A stretch of DNA of 64,000 nt from Cellvibrio mixtus subsp. mixtus J3-8 (lineage in GTDB: Bacteria > Pseudomonadota > Gammaproteobacteria > Pseudomonadales > Cellvibrionaceae), in assembly GCF_000766945.1 (NCBI RefSeq), contig NZ_KN266207.1:1016412-1080411 (forward strand). The letters run 5' to 3'. Below the pieces are notes generated by a model that saw nothing but the letters and a program-made list of their open reading frames with translations, ran no database searches and was not told where the DNA came from. Shown here one piece after another: positions 1-8,410 of the stretch (positions are counted from its first letter, which is position 1; every line of letters begins with the position of its first letter). A program made the translations under genes and the position numbers.

Positions 1-1158
1 CGTGTCCACCTAGCCCCAAATCCTCTGCCTGGATAGATTTTCCCGGCTGTAAAATTAACGCGCGCTGCATAATATTATCCAATTCACGCACATTACCCGG
101 CCACGGATAAGCCAGTAATTGTTGCTGCGCAGAAGGCGACAAACTTACACCGCGACGGTTTTGCTTGTGCGCGTGCTTTTGCAACAATTTATCGGCGAGC
201 GGAATAATATCTTCCAGGCGATCACGCAGGGGTGCCCATTGCAATGGCAATACACTCAAACGGTAATACAAGTCTTCGCGGAATTTTGCAGCAACGACTT
301 CGCTGCGCATGTCGCGGTTGGACGTCGCAATAACACGCACATCAAGCTTAATTGTTTTACGTCCACCCAAACGTTCCACTTCGCGCTCTTGCAGTACCCG
401 CAATAATTTTGCTTGCAGGCCGATATCCATTTCCGAAATTTCATCCAGTAACAATGTTCCGCCATTAGCCTGTTCAAATTTACCGGGGCTGCTGGTGTGC
501 GCGCCGGTGTAAGCCCCTTTTTCATGGCCGAACAACATCGCTTCCAGCATGTTTTCCGGAATAGCCGCACAGTTAATAGCAATAAAAGGTTGATTGCGAC
601 GCGGAGAATGATCGTGAATATAACGCGCCAACACCTCTTTACCCGTGCCCGATTCACCCACGATTAATACCGTTGAATCTGATTGCGCAACACGCTGCGC
701 CAATAGCAATAATTGTTTGCTGGATGGCGCCATGGCCACGGGTTCATCACCGGAGAATTGCGCAACACCCAAATGGCGCGCAACAGTTTCCACCAGCGTT
801 TGCGGTGCGAATGGTTTAACCAGGTAATCCACCGCGCCATGCTTCATTGCATCGACCGATTCACTGATACTGGCATAAGCAGTAATCAGCATCATCGGAA
901 TATGCGGATATTCTTTTTTAACGATTTTTAATAAATCGTGCCCGCTCATTGCCCCCATATTCACATCGGAAACAATCATACGGATATCGTTGTAATCAGC
1001 CAGTTGCTTGATAGCTTCTTCCGCACTATTAACAGCGACAACAGAATAATCTGCCAATTGCAGCGTATCGGTTAAGGCTTCGCGCAAATTGTTGTCATCT
1101 TCAACAACCAGCACTTTGATTGCACTTTCAAACGATGCTTGTTGCAATGCAAGGGCCA
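1..1158 (-). CDS. fleR: Sigma-54-dependent flagellar response regulator FleR/FlrC (3' end outside window)
   Basis: Partial: 386 codons are present and the C-terminal Fis-type DNA-binding domain lies beyond the left edge. I read a receiver domain (about residues 14-120, phospho-acceptor Asp65 in SDVNMG, conserved Lys115). An AAA+ domain follows, with Walker A GESGTGKE near 168-175, the sigma-54 contact loop as GAYTGA near 215-220, and Walker B GGTLLLDE near 233-240. The usual loop is GAFTGA; Tyr for Phe is a known tolerated variant. It should activate sigma-54 promoters of middle flagellar genes after phosphorylation by the kinase encoded immediately upstream. The start is the ATG preceded by a GGAGAATAGTC leader. 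FleR is favoured over other NtrC relatives because of the adjacent FleS-like kinase. Confidence 0.9.
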
Positions 1159-1260
1159 TGACTATTCTCCAGAAAAATAACGTTAGGATTAATTACGTTA
1201 ATAAAAAATATATTTAAAACCGGCATCAATAAGTAGTGACGCTGCCACTACCAAAACAAA

Positions 1261-2544
1261 TTAAAACTTCGCAAAAGGTAATAGCATACTGGCGCAGGTG
1301 CCTTTGCCTGCGGTGGACTGCAGCAAAAATTTACCCTTGTGCGCGCGCGCTACCGCCTTTACGACACTCAATCCCAGACCTGTGCCCTGGGCTTTGGTAG
1401 TAACAAACAAATCACCGACATTCGCTAACATTTCTGCGGGAATTCCCGGCCCTTTATCGCAAACACGAATCCACAGTTGCGGCACTTCGTTTGCTAACTT
1501 GCTATCGTTCAATGCTTGCGGATAACTATTAAATTCAATGCGCAAATGCGCTTTTTTCTCTACGGCTTGAATGGCGTTATTAACCAGATTCAGCAACGCG
1601 CCAACTAATGCATCACGATTGCATTGGATATAATTTTCCCGGCAATGGATCACCCACTCGCAGGTGGATTCACTGGTCATCAAGGGGACTTCCATTGCTT
1701 CAGCAAGTTCCGCCTGTAATTGCGCCACGCTAATCACATCGTTTAATGCCAATTCACCTTTGACATAAAAGAGCATGTCCTGAACTTGTCGCTCGATGTT
1801 ATTCAAACGTCCGAGGATTTTTTCAGAAAATTGTTGGCGGCGTTCTTCATCCAGTTTGCCACTGCATAAATGCCCGGCGTACAACATCGCGGATGACAAG
1901 GGCGTGCGGATTTGATGGGCCAGTGCGCTCATCATTTTGCCCAATGCAGACAAGCGTTCATGCCGGCTCAACTCACCTTGCAAACGGCGGGTTTCGGTTT
2001 GGTCAGTCAGTAAAATAATCTGGCCATCTTCGCCCAGGTTACGTGTCTGGATACTGATACGGCGACCATCCCGTAATGACACTTCATGGCCATCATCCTG
2101 GCGCGGGGCAAAACTGCGCTTGATCACGTCGCGCCACAATTGCCCCTGTAATGGCTCGCCCAATAAATCTTTCGCGGCCGGATTACATTCGGAAACATAA
2201 CCGGAGGAATCCAGCACCACGACTCCACCGGGCAAAAAATTAAGCAGGCTTTCCAGGCGATTCGCGAGCTTCTCTTTCTCCGCCAGTTCTTGCAAACGGC
2301 GGTCACTGAGGTGATTCAGCTCCTGGTTTAACTCCGCAACACGGTTTTCCAGCAAGTGGTACGAATCGGCCAATTGTTCGGACATTTCGTTAAACAGCGT
2401 GTGTAATTCCTGTCCTTTATCGGCGACAAGTAAATCGGGGCCGTGAATTACCGAAGGGCTGGTATCACTGTCTGGCAGTAACAAACTCAACCGACGACTG
2501 TTACCGGCAGGTGCTTTTACCAGACTGAATGCTGCTTGCGTCAT
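1261..2544 (-). CDS. fleS: PAS-domain sensor histidine kinase FleS/FlrB
   Basis: A 427-residue kinase with no predicted membrane segment, so probably cytoplasmic, as in Pseudomonas FleS and Vibrio FlrB. It has an N-terminal coiled-coil stretch (about 45-110) and a PAS domain (about 110-200). The H-box is AHQIRTPL; the N-box is NLVNNAIQAV. The ATP-binding G boxes are DKGPGIP and GTGLGLSVV near the C terminus. It should phosphorylate the adjacent response regulator to switch on class III flagellar genes. The two genes are about 100 bases apart on the same strand and probably share the sigma-54 promoter upstream. Other PAS kinases next to NtrC-type regulators are possible, but the domain order and pairing fit FleSR best. 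Confidence 0.88.
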   Translation of the reverse strand: MTQAAFSLVKAPAGNSRRLSLLLPDSDTSPSVIHGPDLLVADKGQELHTLFNEMSEQLADSYHLLENRVAELNQELNHLSDRRLQELAEKEKLANRLESLLNFLPGGVVVLDSSGYVSECNPAAKDLLGEPLQGQLWRDVIKRSFAPRQDDGHEVSLRDGRRISIQTRNLGEDGQIILLTDQTETRRLQGELSRHERLSALGKMMSALAHQIRTPLSSAMLYAGHLCSGKLDEERRQQFSEKILGRLNNIERQVQDMLFYVKGELALNDVISVAQLQAELAEAMEVPLMTSESTCEWVIHCRENYIQCNRDALVGALLNLVNNAIQAVEKKAHLRIEFNSYPQALNDSKLANEVPQLWIRVCDKGPGIPAEMLANVGDLFVTTKAQGTGLGLSVVKAVARAHKGKFLLQSTAGKGTCASMLLPFAKF

Positions 2545-2640
2545 AGATACCCCGAGTGACCTTTTCTTGTTCGCAATTCAGAAGCGAGCGTCAATAATCC
2601 ATCGGATTGTTGACGTTTTATCTGTGAATACCGGGGTAAT

Positions 2641-2657
2641 TGCAATCGCAATGCCAA
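2641..2657 (-). promoter_or_regulatory. Sigma-54 (-24/-12) promoter for fleSR
   Basis: Read on the minus strand this is TTGGCATTGCGATTGCA. It has the invariant GG and GC dinucleotides exactly 10 bases apart and matches YTGGCA-N6-TTGCW. It lies about 97 bases upstream of the fleS start, in the right orientation. In Pseudomonas and Vibrio the corresponding fleSR/flrBC operon is transcribed by RpoN with FleQ/FlrA. The FleQ-type activator gene is not in the window. Confidence 0.8.
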
Positions 2658-2762
2658 TCTAATTTTTTCTTTTATTTCAATAAGTTAAAAAGAATAAGCA
2701 CAACTGCAGTCAAATCATTGGCTGGAAAATACAAATAGATTCCTTTATTCACCGTACCGGGG

Positions 2763-2791
2763 TTGTCGCATTTATTTACCCTCTCTATAAT
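2763..2791 (+). promoter_or_regulatory. Sigma-70 promoter ahead of the Mn2+ riboswitch
   Basis: TTGTCG and a perfect TATAAT are separated by exactly 17 bases. This predicts a transcript start near 2798, just before the conserved 5' strand of the riboswitch. It diverges from the fleS promoter. Confidence 0.7.
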
Positions 2792-2797
2792 GCGCGC

Positions 2798-2950
2798 ACC
2801 CTCTCGGGGGAGTAATCTGCTCCGGCATTAACGTTAAATGCCGAGCGCTTTTGTCAACAAACTTATCGCTCAATCGATATGGCAAAAGCGTCCTCTGTGC
2901 GGCGATCACGCATCGCTCACCACACCGGATTGATGAGACCTGAGATACCA
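2798..2950 (+). ncRNA. yybP-ykoY family manganese riboswitch
   Basis: The leader carries the family's hallmark blocks in order: GGGGGAGTAAT at 2806-2816 (consensus GGGGAGUAG), TTGTCAACAAACT around 2851-2863, and GATGAGACCTGAG at 2932-2944 (consensus GAGACC). Two hairpins can form between them, one being GGCATTAACGTTAAATGCC. The RNA sits directly downstream of a good promoter and directly upstream of a Gdt1/MneA-type manganese exporter, the classical target with mntP. Binding of Mn2+ would be expected to raise expression of the exporter. The boundary positions are approximate. Confidence 0.8.
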
Positions 2951-2999
2951 CTGTGGCCCCGGGCGGGACACGGTTGTATCTCATGTATTCATCCCGCCC
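2941..2999 (+). promoter_or_regulatory. Mutually exclusive hairpins forming the probable riboswitch expression platform
   Basis: TGAGATAC (2941-2948) can pair perfectly with GTATCTCA (2976-2983). GGGCGGGA (2961-2968) can pair perfectly with TCCCGCCC (2992-2999). The two helices interleave, so only one can form as a simple hairpin. The first strand also overlaps the 3' edge of the aptamer. The second helix ends 13 bases before the start codon and has no U tract. Translational control is therefore more likely than termination. Which state is ON is inferred, not seen. Confidence 0.55.
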
Positions 3000-3012
3000 T
3001 GGTACTTTAATA

Positions 3013-3582
3013 ATGGAAGCATTCCTCAGTTCAACGCTTGCCGTCTCTATCGCGGAAATCGGCGATAAAACCCAGCTACTTGCCCTCTTCCTTGCCGCAC
3101 GCTACGGTCGCCCCTGGGTCATTAGCTTAGGAGTATTGGTTGCAACGCTGGTTAACCATGCCCTCTCTGCCTGGTTGGGCGCCGTGTTAGCTGATGTAAT
3201 TCCACCGCATTGGATTCCGTGGATCATAGGCGGAAGTTTTATCGCTATCGGCCTTTGGTTATTAATTCCCGATAAAGAAGATGGCGACATGGGCCGCTTC
3301 GCCAACTACGGTCCCTTTATGGCCACATTGGTATTATTTTTTCTCGCTGAAATTGGCGATAAAACCCAAATCGCCACCGTTATTCTCGCAGCAAAATATT
3401 CTGCCGATATGTTGATGACCATAGCCGTCATTGCCGGAACAACGTTCGGAATGCTGCTCGCCAATGTGCCCGTTATTTTTGCAGGCAAATGGCTGATGGA
3501 TAAATTACCGCTGGGTTTTGCGCACAAAGCTGCATGCATTATTTTTATCGGTATGGGTATCGTCACACTGATTAATGCGTAA
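3013..3582 (+). CDS. mneA: Gdt1/TMEM165-family (UPF0016) manganese exporter
   Basis: A 189-residue inner-membrane protein with about six transmembrane segments. It carries two copies of the family signature E-x-G-D-K-T: AEIGDKTQLL near residue 15 and AEIGDKTQIA near residue 113. These line the cation pathway and show the usual two-fold internal repeat. The family exports Mn2+ (MneA in Vibrio) or exchanges Mn2+/Ca2+ for protons. The manganese riboswitch upstream strongly supports Mn2+ as substrate. I chose the ATG that begins MEAFLSS, because the longer reading would run into the riboswitch expression platform. Only 44 bases separate it from the next gene. Confidence 0.88.
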   Translation: MEAFLSSTLAVSIAEIGDKTQLLALFLAARYGRPWVISLGVLVATLVNHALSAWLGAVLADVIPPHWIPWIIGGSFIAIGLWLLIPDKEDGDMGRFANYGPFMATLVLFFLAEIGDKTQIATVILAAKYSADMLMTIAVIAGTTFGMLLANVPVIFAGKWLMDKLPLGFAHKAACIIFIGMGIVTLINA

Positions 3583-3626
3583 AATGCCCTGCATTCGAAA
3601 ACAATAATTCTTAAAAGGCCAACAAT

Positions 3627-4733
3627 ATGCACAATACAACCATCTACAAAGAGTTGCGTATTATTGGCGTTGTCGGACTACTCATTATTGTTTTATCCAG
3701 TACAATTTTCTGGATTTTTCCCAACGCAAATATTCAGCCAGCCATGTATTTTCCAATTGCCACCAGCATCTGGTTTTTTTGCTGGTGGCAAACCTGGAAG
3801 CGCGCTACGTTAAATCGCCCTGAAAAAAATTCGCCCGCATTTCCAAACCTGGGTTGGGCGAATAACCTTACGCTACTACGCGGTGGATTAATCGCGTTAA
3901 CCGGCGGCTTTTTATTCCAACCCGATCCCATCGGCATCATCGCCTGGTTACCGGGTTTACTGTATAGCGCCGCTGCGATACTGGACCGCGTCGATGGTTT
4001 TATCGCACGCCGCACGGGCAGGACGAGTTTGCTCGGCAGCGAACTCGATACACTGTTTGATGCATTGGGTTTATTGATTGCGCCATTACTTGCGATTCAG
4101 TTAGGCAAATTACACTGGAGTTTTTTTGCGGTCAGCCTCGCCTATTACGTATTTATTTTTGGGATTTATTGGCGACATAAACACAACCTTCCTACCTACC
4201 CACTCTTACCCAGCCAATTACGTCGCGCGTTCGCCGGATTTCAAATGGGGTTTGTCGCTGTGATTTTATTACCTGTATTTCCAGCAGATGCCACGGTATT
4301 ACTCGGCGCAGCTTTTATGCTGCCCATCCTGATTGGATTCGTAGTAGATTGGCTAGTGGTTTCCGGTCGCATTGATGGAACACAAACGAAAACCCTGGAG
4401 TTTTTTTTCGAACTCGATGCAATGAGTAAATACCTCTTTCAACCCGCCTTGCGGATCATTATCTCAACGCTGATTTTTTTTCTGATTTATGTCGACGATT
4501 TATTATCGTCCATCAGCGCCGTGGCGATTGCCATATTCGCTATTCTGATTTTGTTGGGTGCAGGCGCGCGTATTGCAGCACTTTTATTATTAATGCTCTG
4601 CAGTTATTTAATGAATGAATGGCATCAACCTGCGCTCTTGTTCACCTGCAGCTGGTTACTATTGCTGGGACCGGGTAATTATGCGTTATGGCGTGGTGAC
4701 GATGTTTGGGTAAATCGTCAGGATGGAGCTTAA
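3627..4733 (+). CDS. CDP-alcohol phosphatidyltransferase family protein with extended membrane C terminus
   Basis: A 368-residue polytopic membrane protein. It has a complete CDP-OH-P signature, D-x2-DG-x2-AR-x8-G-x3-D-x3-D, with Asp120, Asp123, Gly124, Arg128, Gly137, Asp141 and Asp145. All metal- and CDP-binding residues are present, so it should transfer a phosphatidyl or similar group from a CDP-activated donor to an alcohol. At 368 residues it is much longer than PgsA or PssA (about 180-250), with extra hydrophobic segments on both sides. The acceptor alcohol cannot be read from sequence. It overlaps the next gene by one base (TAATG) and follows the Mn exporter closely. Enzymes of this class need Mg2+ or Mn2+. 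Confidence 0.8.
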   Translation: MHNTTIYKELRIIGVVGLLIIVLSSTIFWIFPNANIQPAMYFPIATSIWFFCWWQTWKRATLNRPEKNSPAFPNLGWANNLTLLRGGLIALTGGFLFQPDPIGIIAWLPGLLYSAAAILDRVDGFIARRTGRTSLLGSELDTLFDALGLLIAPLLAIQLGKLHWSFFAVSLAYYVFIFGIYWRHKHNLPTYPLLPSQLRRAFAGFQMGFVAVILLPVFPADATVLLGAAFMLPILIGFVVDWLVVSGRIDGTQTKTLEFFFELDAMSKYLFQPALRIIISTLIFFLIYVDDLLSSISAVAIAIFAILILLGAGARIAALLLLMLCSYLMNEWHQPALLFTCSWLLLLGPGNYALWRGDDVWVNRQDGA

Positions 4734-5764
4734 TGTCTAAAGCAAAATTGCTGATTGCCTTACTGTGGGTTTCTGCACTGATTCTTGCAGGCTGGACTTT
4801 ATCGCAATTACCCTTTGGTGAAATACTTACCAACCTGGAAAACCTGCCTGCCCGTGATTACATCATCCTGTTTGGTGCAAACCTTGCCATCATTCTTGTA
4901 TTCAATCTGCGCTGGTTAATACTCGGCAACGCTATTCAAGCACCGGTTAATTTTTTCCAATTGCTCCTGATTCGCCAGGCTGGGCAAACCGTTAGTTTTA
5001 TTACACCCGGACCACAATTTGGTGGCGAACCATTGCAAATATTCTGGCTCTGGCGCAATGCAAAATTACCATTGCACAAAGCGCTGCTTTCGTTGGGGCT
5101 GGATCGTTTCTATGAGCTCTGGGTAAATTTTACGGTGTTAGTGTTGGGTGTTTTGTTATTACTTACCTCCTCCGCTAACACCACTGCCAATTGGGGTTCC
5201 ATCCTCATAGCGCTTGTTATTGTGCTTATATTGCTCTCAACCCTGGGCACACTCGTATTTAAACAACCCGGCTGGCTCGCTCAACGTTTTAATAACATCA
5301 CCCATCGCTGGCAAGCGCACCGCTATTTATGCAACATAAAAACCCAATGGAACTTATTAAGCGAAGATTTACGCCGCTGTTTATACCATCAAAAAAAGCG
5401 TTTGCTCTATGCTGCTTTATTATCAGTGCTCGGCTGGGCCGGCCTCATCGCTGAACTCCACCTCATTCTTTGGTTAACTGATACCCCGCTACCTCTCACC
5501 GGATTTCTTTTATTATTTGTCGCATTGCGCCTCGCTTTATTACTTCCGCTCCCCGGAGGAATAGGCACGATGGAAGCCGCCGTATTCTGGACCTTTCAGT
5601 ATTTAAATTTACCGATGGAGTCAGCATTGGCGATGATTGCATTGATGCGTTTGCGTGATGTAGTGGTGTTAGTCTTTGGATTAGGATGTCTGGGTTTTAC
5701 TAAAAAACGTGTAGATACCAAAGAGGAAGAATTAATTGCAGACACCGGAACAAACAAAAAATAA
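4733..5764 (+). CDS. Flippase-like membrane protein (LPG synthase TM-domain / UPF0104 family)
   Basis: A 343-residue protein with about eight transmembrane segments. It carries family signatures PGPQFGGEPLQI near residue 86 and LPLPGGIGTMEAAVFW near 270, typical of the MprF flippase half, AglD and YbhN. The family is linked to flipping or anchoring lipid-linked products; there is no MprF aminoacyltransferase domain. The start is the ATG inside TAATG, preceded by GGAG, so translation is coupled to the CDP-alcohol transferase. Together they suggest synthesis and transbilayer movement of a minor phospholipid or lipid-linked headgroup. Substrate unknown. Confidence 0.7.
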   Translation: MSKAKLLIALLWVSALILAGWTLSQLPFGEILTNLENLPARDYIILFGANLAIILVFNLRWLILGNAIQAPVNFFQLLLIRQAGQTVSFITPGPQFGGEPLQIFWLWRNAKLPLHKALLSLGLDRFYELWVNFTVLVLGVLLLLTSSANTTANWGSILIALVIVLILLSTLGTLVFKQPGWLAQRFNNITHRWQAHRYLCNIKTQWNLLSEDLRRCLYHQKKRLLYAALLSVLGWAGLIAELHLILWLTDTPLPLTGFLLLFVALRLALLLPLPGGIGTMEAAVFWTFQYLNLPMESALAMIALMRLRDVVVLVFGLGCLGFTKKRVDTKEEELIADTGTNKK

Positions 5765-5919
5765 TTTCACGTAAACATTAATTGAAAATATAACGTCTGA
5801 AGCATCAACAATACTTTGACCGGGTATTTTACATACCCCATTTTACTAGCCCGTTTGAGCATGGTAGCCTTTGCGCAAATATAACGCTATTAAACACCAA
5901 AAGCCTCGAAGCAGTTATT

Positions 5920-7200
5920 ATGCTAACAACCCTCATCGTCATATTTATCATTGCTTACATTCTCATTGCACTTGAACATCCATTCAGAATTAATAAAGCC
6001 GCCACGGCACTCTTAAGTGCGGGGCTTATGTGGACTGTTTATGCGTTGCTATCCAATAGTGGGCACATATCAGAAGAATTAGCAGAGACACTGGTAAATA
6101 CGGCCCAGATTGTATTTTTCCTGATAGGTGCAATGACAATTGTAGAGGTGATTGATGCCCACAATGGCTTCCAGGTAATTACCGACAGAATCAAAACAAC
6201 AAAACTATCAACGCTCATGGTGCTGGTTGGTACGGTGACATTTTTTCTTAGTGCAATTCTCGATAATCTCACCACCACTATTGTCATGGTCTCACTCATG
6301 AAAAAATTGCTGGCGAAACGTGAGGATCGTTTATTTTTTGCCGGCATGATTGTTATTGCCGCCAATGCTGGTGGAGCCTGGTCACCGATTGGCGATGTGA
6401 CAACCACCATGCTATGGATTGGCGGCCAGATCACACCAGTCAATATAATTACCAATGTATTTCTTGCATCTGCAGTAAACCTGTTAGTCCCGCTGCTCAT
6501 CACCGCTTATGTGTTGCGCGGAAAAACAGCCGAAGCCCCTGTAGCTAAAATTATGAACACTAAAAGCTCAACTACTCCACAAGAAAGAAATATTGTATTT
6601 TTTCTGGGGCTTGGCGTGTTGATTGCAGTTCCCGTCTTCAAGGCAATTACCCACTTGCCTCCCTTTATGGGGATTCTCTTTGGACTGGGCATTCTTTGGT
6701 TAGTCGCCGATTTGATGCATAAAAATAAAGATGAGGAACATAAAGATCACTTAAGTATCAGCCATGCGTTAAGCCGCATAGACACCTCATCGATTATATT
6801 TTTTATTGGAATTTTATTAGCGATTGCGACGCTGGAACATTCGCAAATTCTGAAAAGCCTTGCGGGCTGGCTCGATGACACCGTAGGCCGTTTGGACGTA
6901 ATCGTACTATTGATTGGTTTTGCTAGCGCTGTTGTCGACAACGTTCCATTGGTAGCCGCATCAATGGGAATGTATAGCCTCGAACAGTATCCTGCCGATA
7001 GTTTTATTTGGGAGTTTTTGGCTTATTGTGCGGGCACCGGGGGATCAATATTGATCATAGGTTCGGCAGCAGGTGTAGCCGCCATGGGCCTGGAAAAAAT
7101 CGATTTTCTCTGGTATTTGAAAAAAATAAGTGCGCTAGCGACGATCGGATATGTTGCCGGGGCACTTGTTTATATTTTGCAATTTCACCTTATGCACTAA
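5920..7200 (+). CDS. nhaD: NhaD-type sodium/proton antiporter
   Basis: A 426-residue inner-membrane protein of the ion transporter superfamily with about 12 transmembrane segments. Typical NhaD motifs are AILDNLTTTIVMVSL (about 125-140), ANAGGAWSPIGDVTTTMLWI (about 150-170), AVVDNVPLVAAS (about 340) and GTGGSILIIGSAAGVAAMG (about 370). The paired Asn/Asp/Ser/Thr residues in these re-entrant loops carry the ion pathway. It should export Na+ or Li+ in exchange for protons and help in alkaline or saline conditions. It has its own 155-base upstream region and is monocistronic. Confidence 0.9.
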   Translation: MLTTLIVIFIIAYILIALEHPFRINKAATALLSAGLMWTVYALLSNSGHISEELAETLVNTAQIVFFLIGAMTIVEVIDAHNGFQVITDRIKTTKLSTLMVLVGTVTFFLSAILDNLTTTIVMVSLMKKLLAKREDRLFFAGMIVIAANAGGAWSPIGDVTTTMLWIGGQITPVNIITNVFLASAVNLLVPLLITAYVLRGKTAEAPVAKIMNTKSSTTPQERNIVFFLGLGVLIAVPVFKAITHLPPFMGILFGLGILWLVADLMHKNKDEEHKDHLSISHALSRIDTSSIIFFIGILLAIATLEHSQILKSLAGWLDDTVGRLDVIVLLIGFASAVVDNVPLVAASMGMYSLEQYPADSFIWEFLAYCAGTGGSILIIGSAAGVAAMGLEKIDFLWYLKKISALATIGYVAGALVYILQFHLMH

Positions 7201-7250
7201 TTGAAAAATAAAGTGAATTAATGTGGAATCGATCAACAAAAATAAACACA

Positions 7251-7490
7251 TCAATGCTGTTGAAGTTTTCGTTCCCGGCTGGGCAAGGTTTTGTGGACAA
7301 TCTGGTCATGCAACGCTGTTAATCGCATCATTTCCATTTTTGCCGCTTCTGCCGTTGCAAAAATACCGATGCATTTAAATGGGCGATTAATAAGTTCGAA
7401 ATACGCATCCAACAAATGCCCATCACTTTTAAAAAACTCTACAAACCGAATAGAGTAAAGCGCATTGCCACAAACCTGGGTGATTTTCAT
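7251..7490 (-). CDS. Hypothetical protein, 79 aa
   Basis: A small soluble protein reading MKITQVCGNALYS onwards, with a mixed alpha/beta composition, a central hydrophobic segment and a basic C terminus. I do not recognise the family. An in-frame GTG 30 bases upstream could extend it by ten residues. Neither start has a convincing ribosome binding site, so the start is uncertain. It is isolated between nhaD and the GyrI-like gene. Reality as a gene is moderately likely from the clean frame and protein-like composition. Confidence 0.45.
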   Translation of the reverse strand: MKITQVCGNALYSIRFVEFFKSDGHLLDAYFELINRPFKCIGIFATAEAAKMEMMRLTALHDQIVHKTLPSRERKLQQH

Positions 7491-7744
7491 GGGAGTCTGC
7501 TCAAAAAGGATGAATCCCACTGTAACACAGGAAAAACACTCAAAAAGAACTCAATTAAACTTAAAAAGAAAATCCTTAGACACATTCATACTCAACTGTA
7601 ATTCAAGCCAAATGAAGCGACAAAATGATGATGATTTAGAAAATTAAACATGTATTCAACGCCAAAATAATAGTTGTTATTACCTTAAATAATCCCTTTA
7701 GTCGCTTTTCATCTACATCAGCGAGCAAATCACCGCAACAACAT

Positions 7745-8353
7745 CTAACAAAATGGTTGTCGGATAATTGTTTTCCATTTTTCCGGCGCTGCCTTTCGAA
7801 TATCACTTAAATAAATTTCGTGGTGTTTTCCAGCAAGGTTACCGTTTGCCTGGATGTATTGATGAAGATGCTCAATAGTAGGGCCTTCTTCTGTAAATGG
7901 GCCAATATGTAGAATTTGTGCACAGCGCCCCTCAGCAAAAGATTCAAAACGTAATTGAGATAAAGCCGGTAATTTTTTCTTTTTGGTTACCTCTGCGATT
8001 GCAGAGTGGATGATGGATTGAGTTACAAACAATGGCTGCATAATCATCATGGTCCATTTCCATTGTGATTTATCGTTGCCAGCAAATACCGACATATCAT
8101 CAGCCCACCAGAGCCCTTCCAATGGCATAACCGTATAATCAATCGCTTGAGGTCCTTTTTTAAGCATAAATTTGGCGGTATAGGATACAGAAAACAACGC
8201 TTCCACTGCCTCAGCATATACTTGCGTTGTGTTCGGATCTCCCTTTCCGTCAATCATCAAATAATTAAGCGCAGGAACATCAACCTCAGCAATTTTTTTT
8301 GCAGATGTTTGATATAAATGCTTAAACTCTTTTTTGAGATCAATTTTTTCCAC
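7745..8353 (-). CDS. GyrI-like small-molecule-binding domain protein
   Basis: A 202-residue soluble protein made almost entirely of a GyrI-like (SHS2/AraC-effector-binding) domain. Recognisable elements are LNYLMIDGKGDPN near 30, YTVMPLEGLWW near 72-82, and the C-terminal LHIGPFTEEGPTIEHLHQYI followed by KHHEIYLSD. Stand-alone members bind or hydrolyse small hydrophobic molecules; no DNA-binding domain is fused here. It ends a minus-strand series, 57 bases downstream of the PTPS-fold gene, and may belong to that operon as a ligand-binding or hydrolase component. That functional link is inference from position only. Confidence 0.75.
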   Translation of the reverse strand: MEKIDLKKEFKHLYQTSAKKIAEVDVPALNYLMIDGKGDPNTTQVYAEAVEALFSVSYTAKFMLKKGPQAIDYTVMPLEGLWWADDMSVFAGNDKSQWKWTMMIMQPLFVTQSIIHSAIAEVTKKKKLPALSQLRFESFAEGRCAQILHIGPFTEEGPTIEHLHQYIQANGNLAGKHHEIYLSDIRKAAPEKWKTIIRQPFC

Positions 8354-8410
8354 GATTAGCCTCAGACCAGAATCTGCCGCGCAATAATTACAAGGTTAAC
8401 TCTCTTGTTT

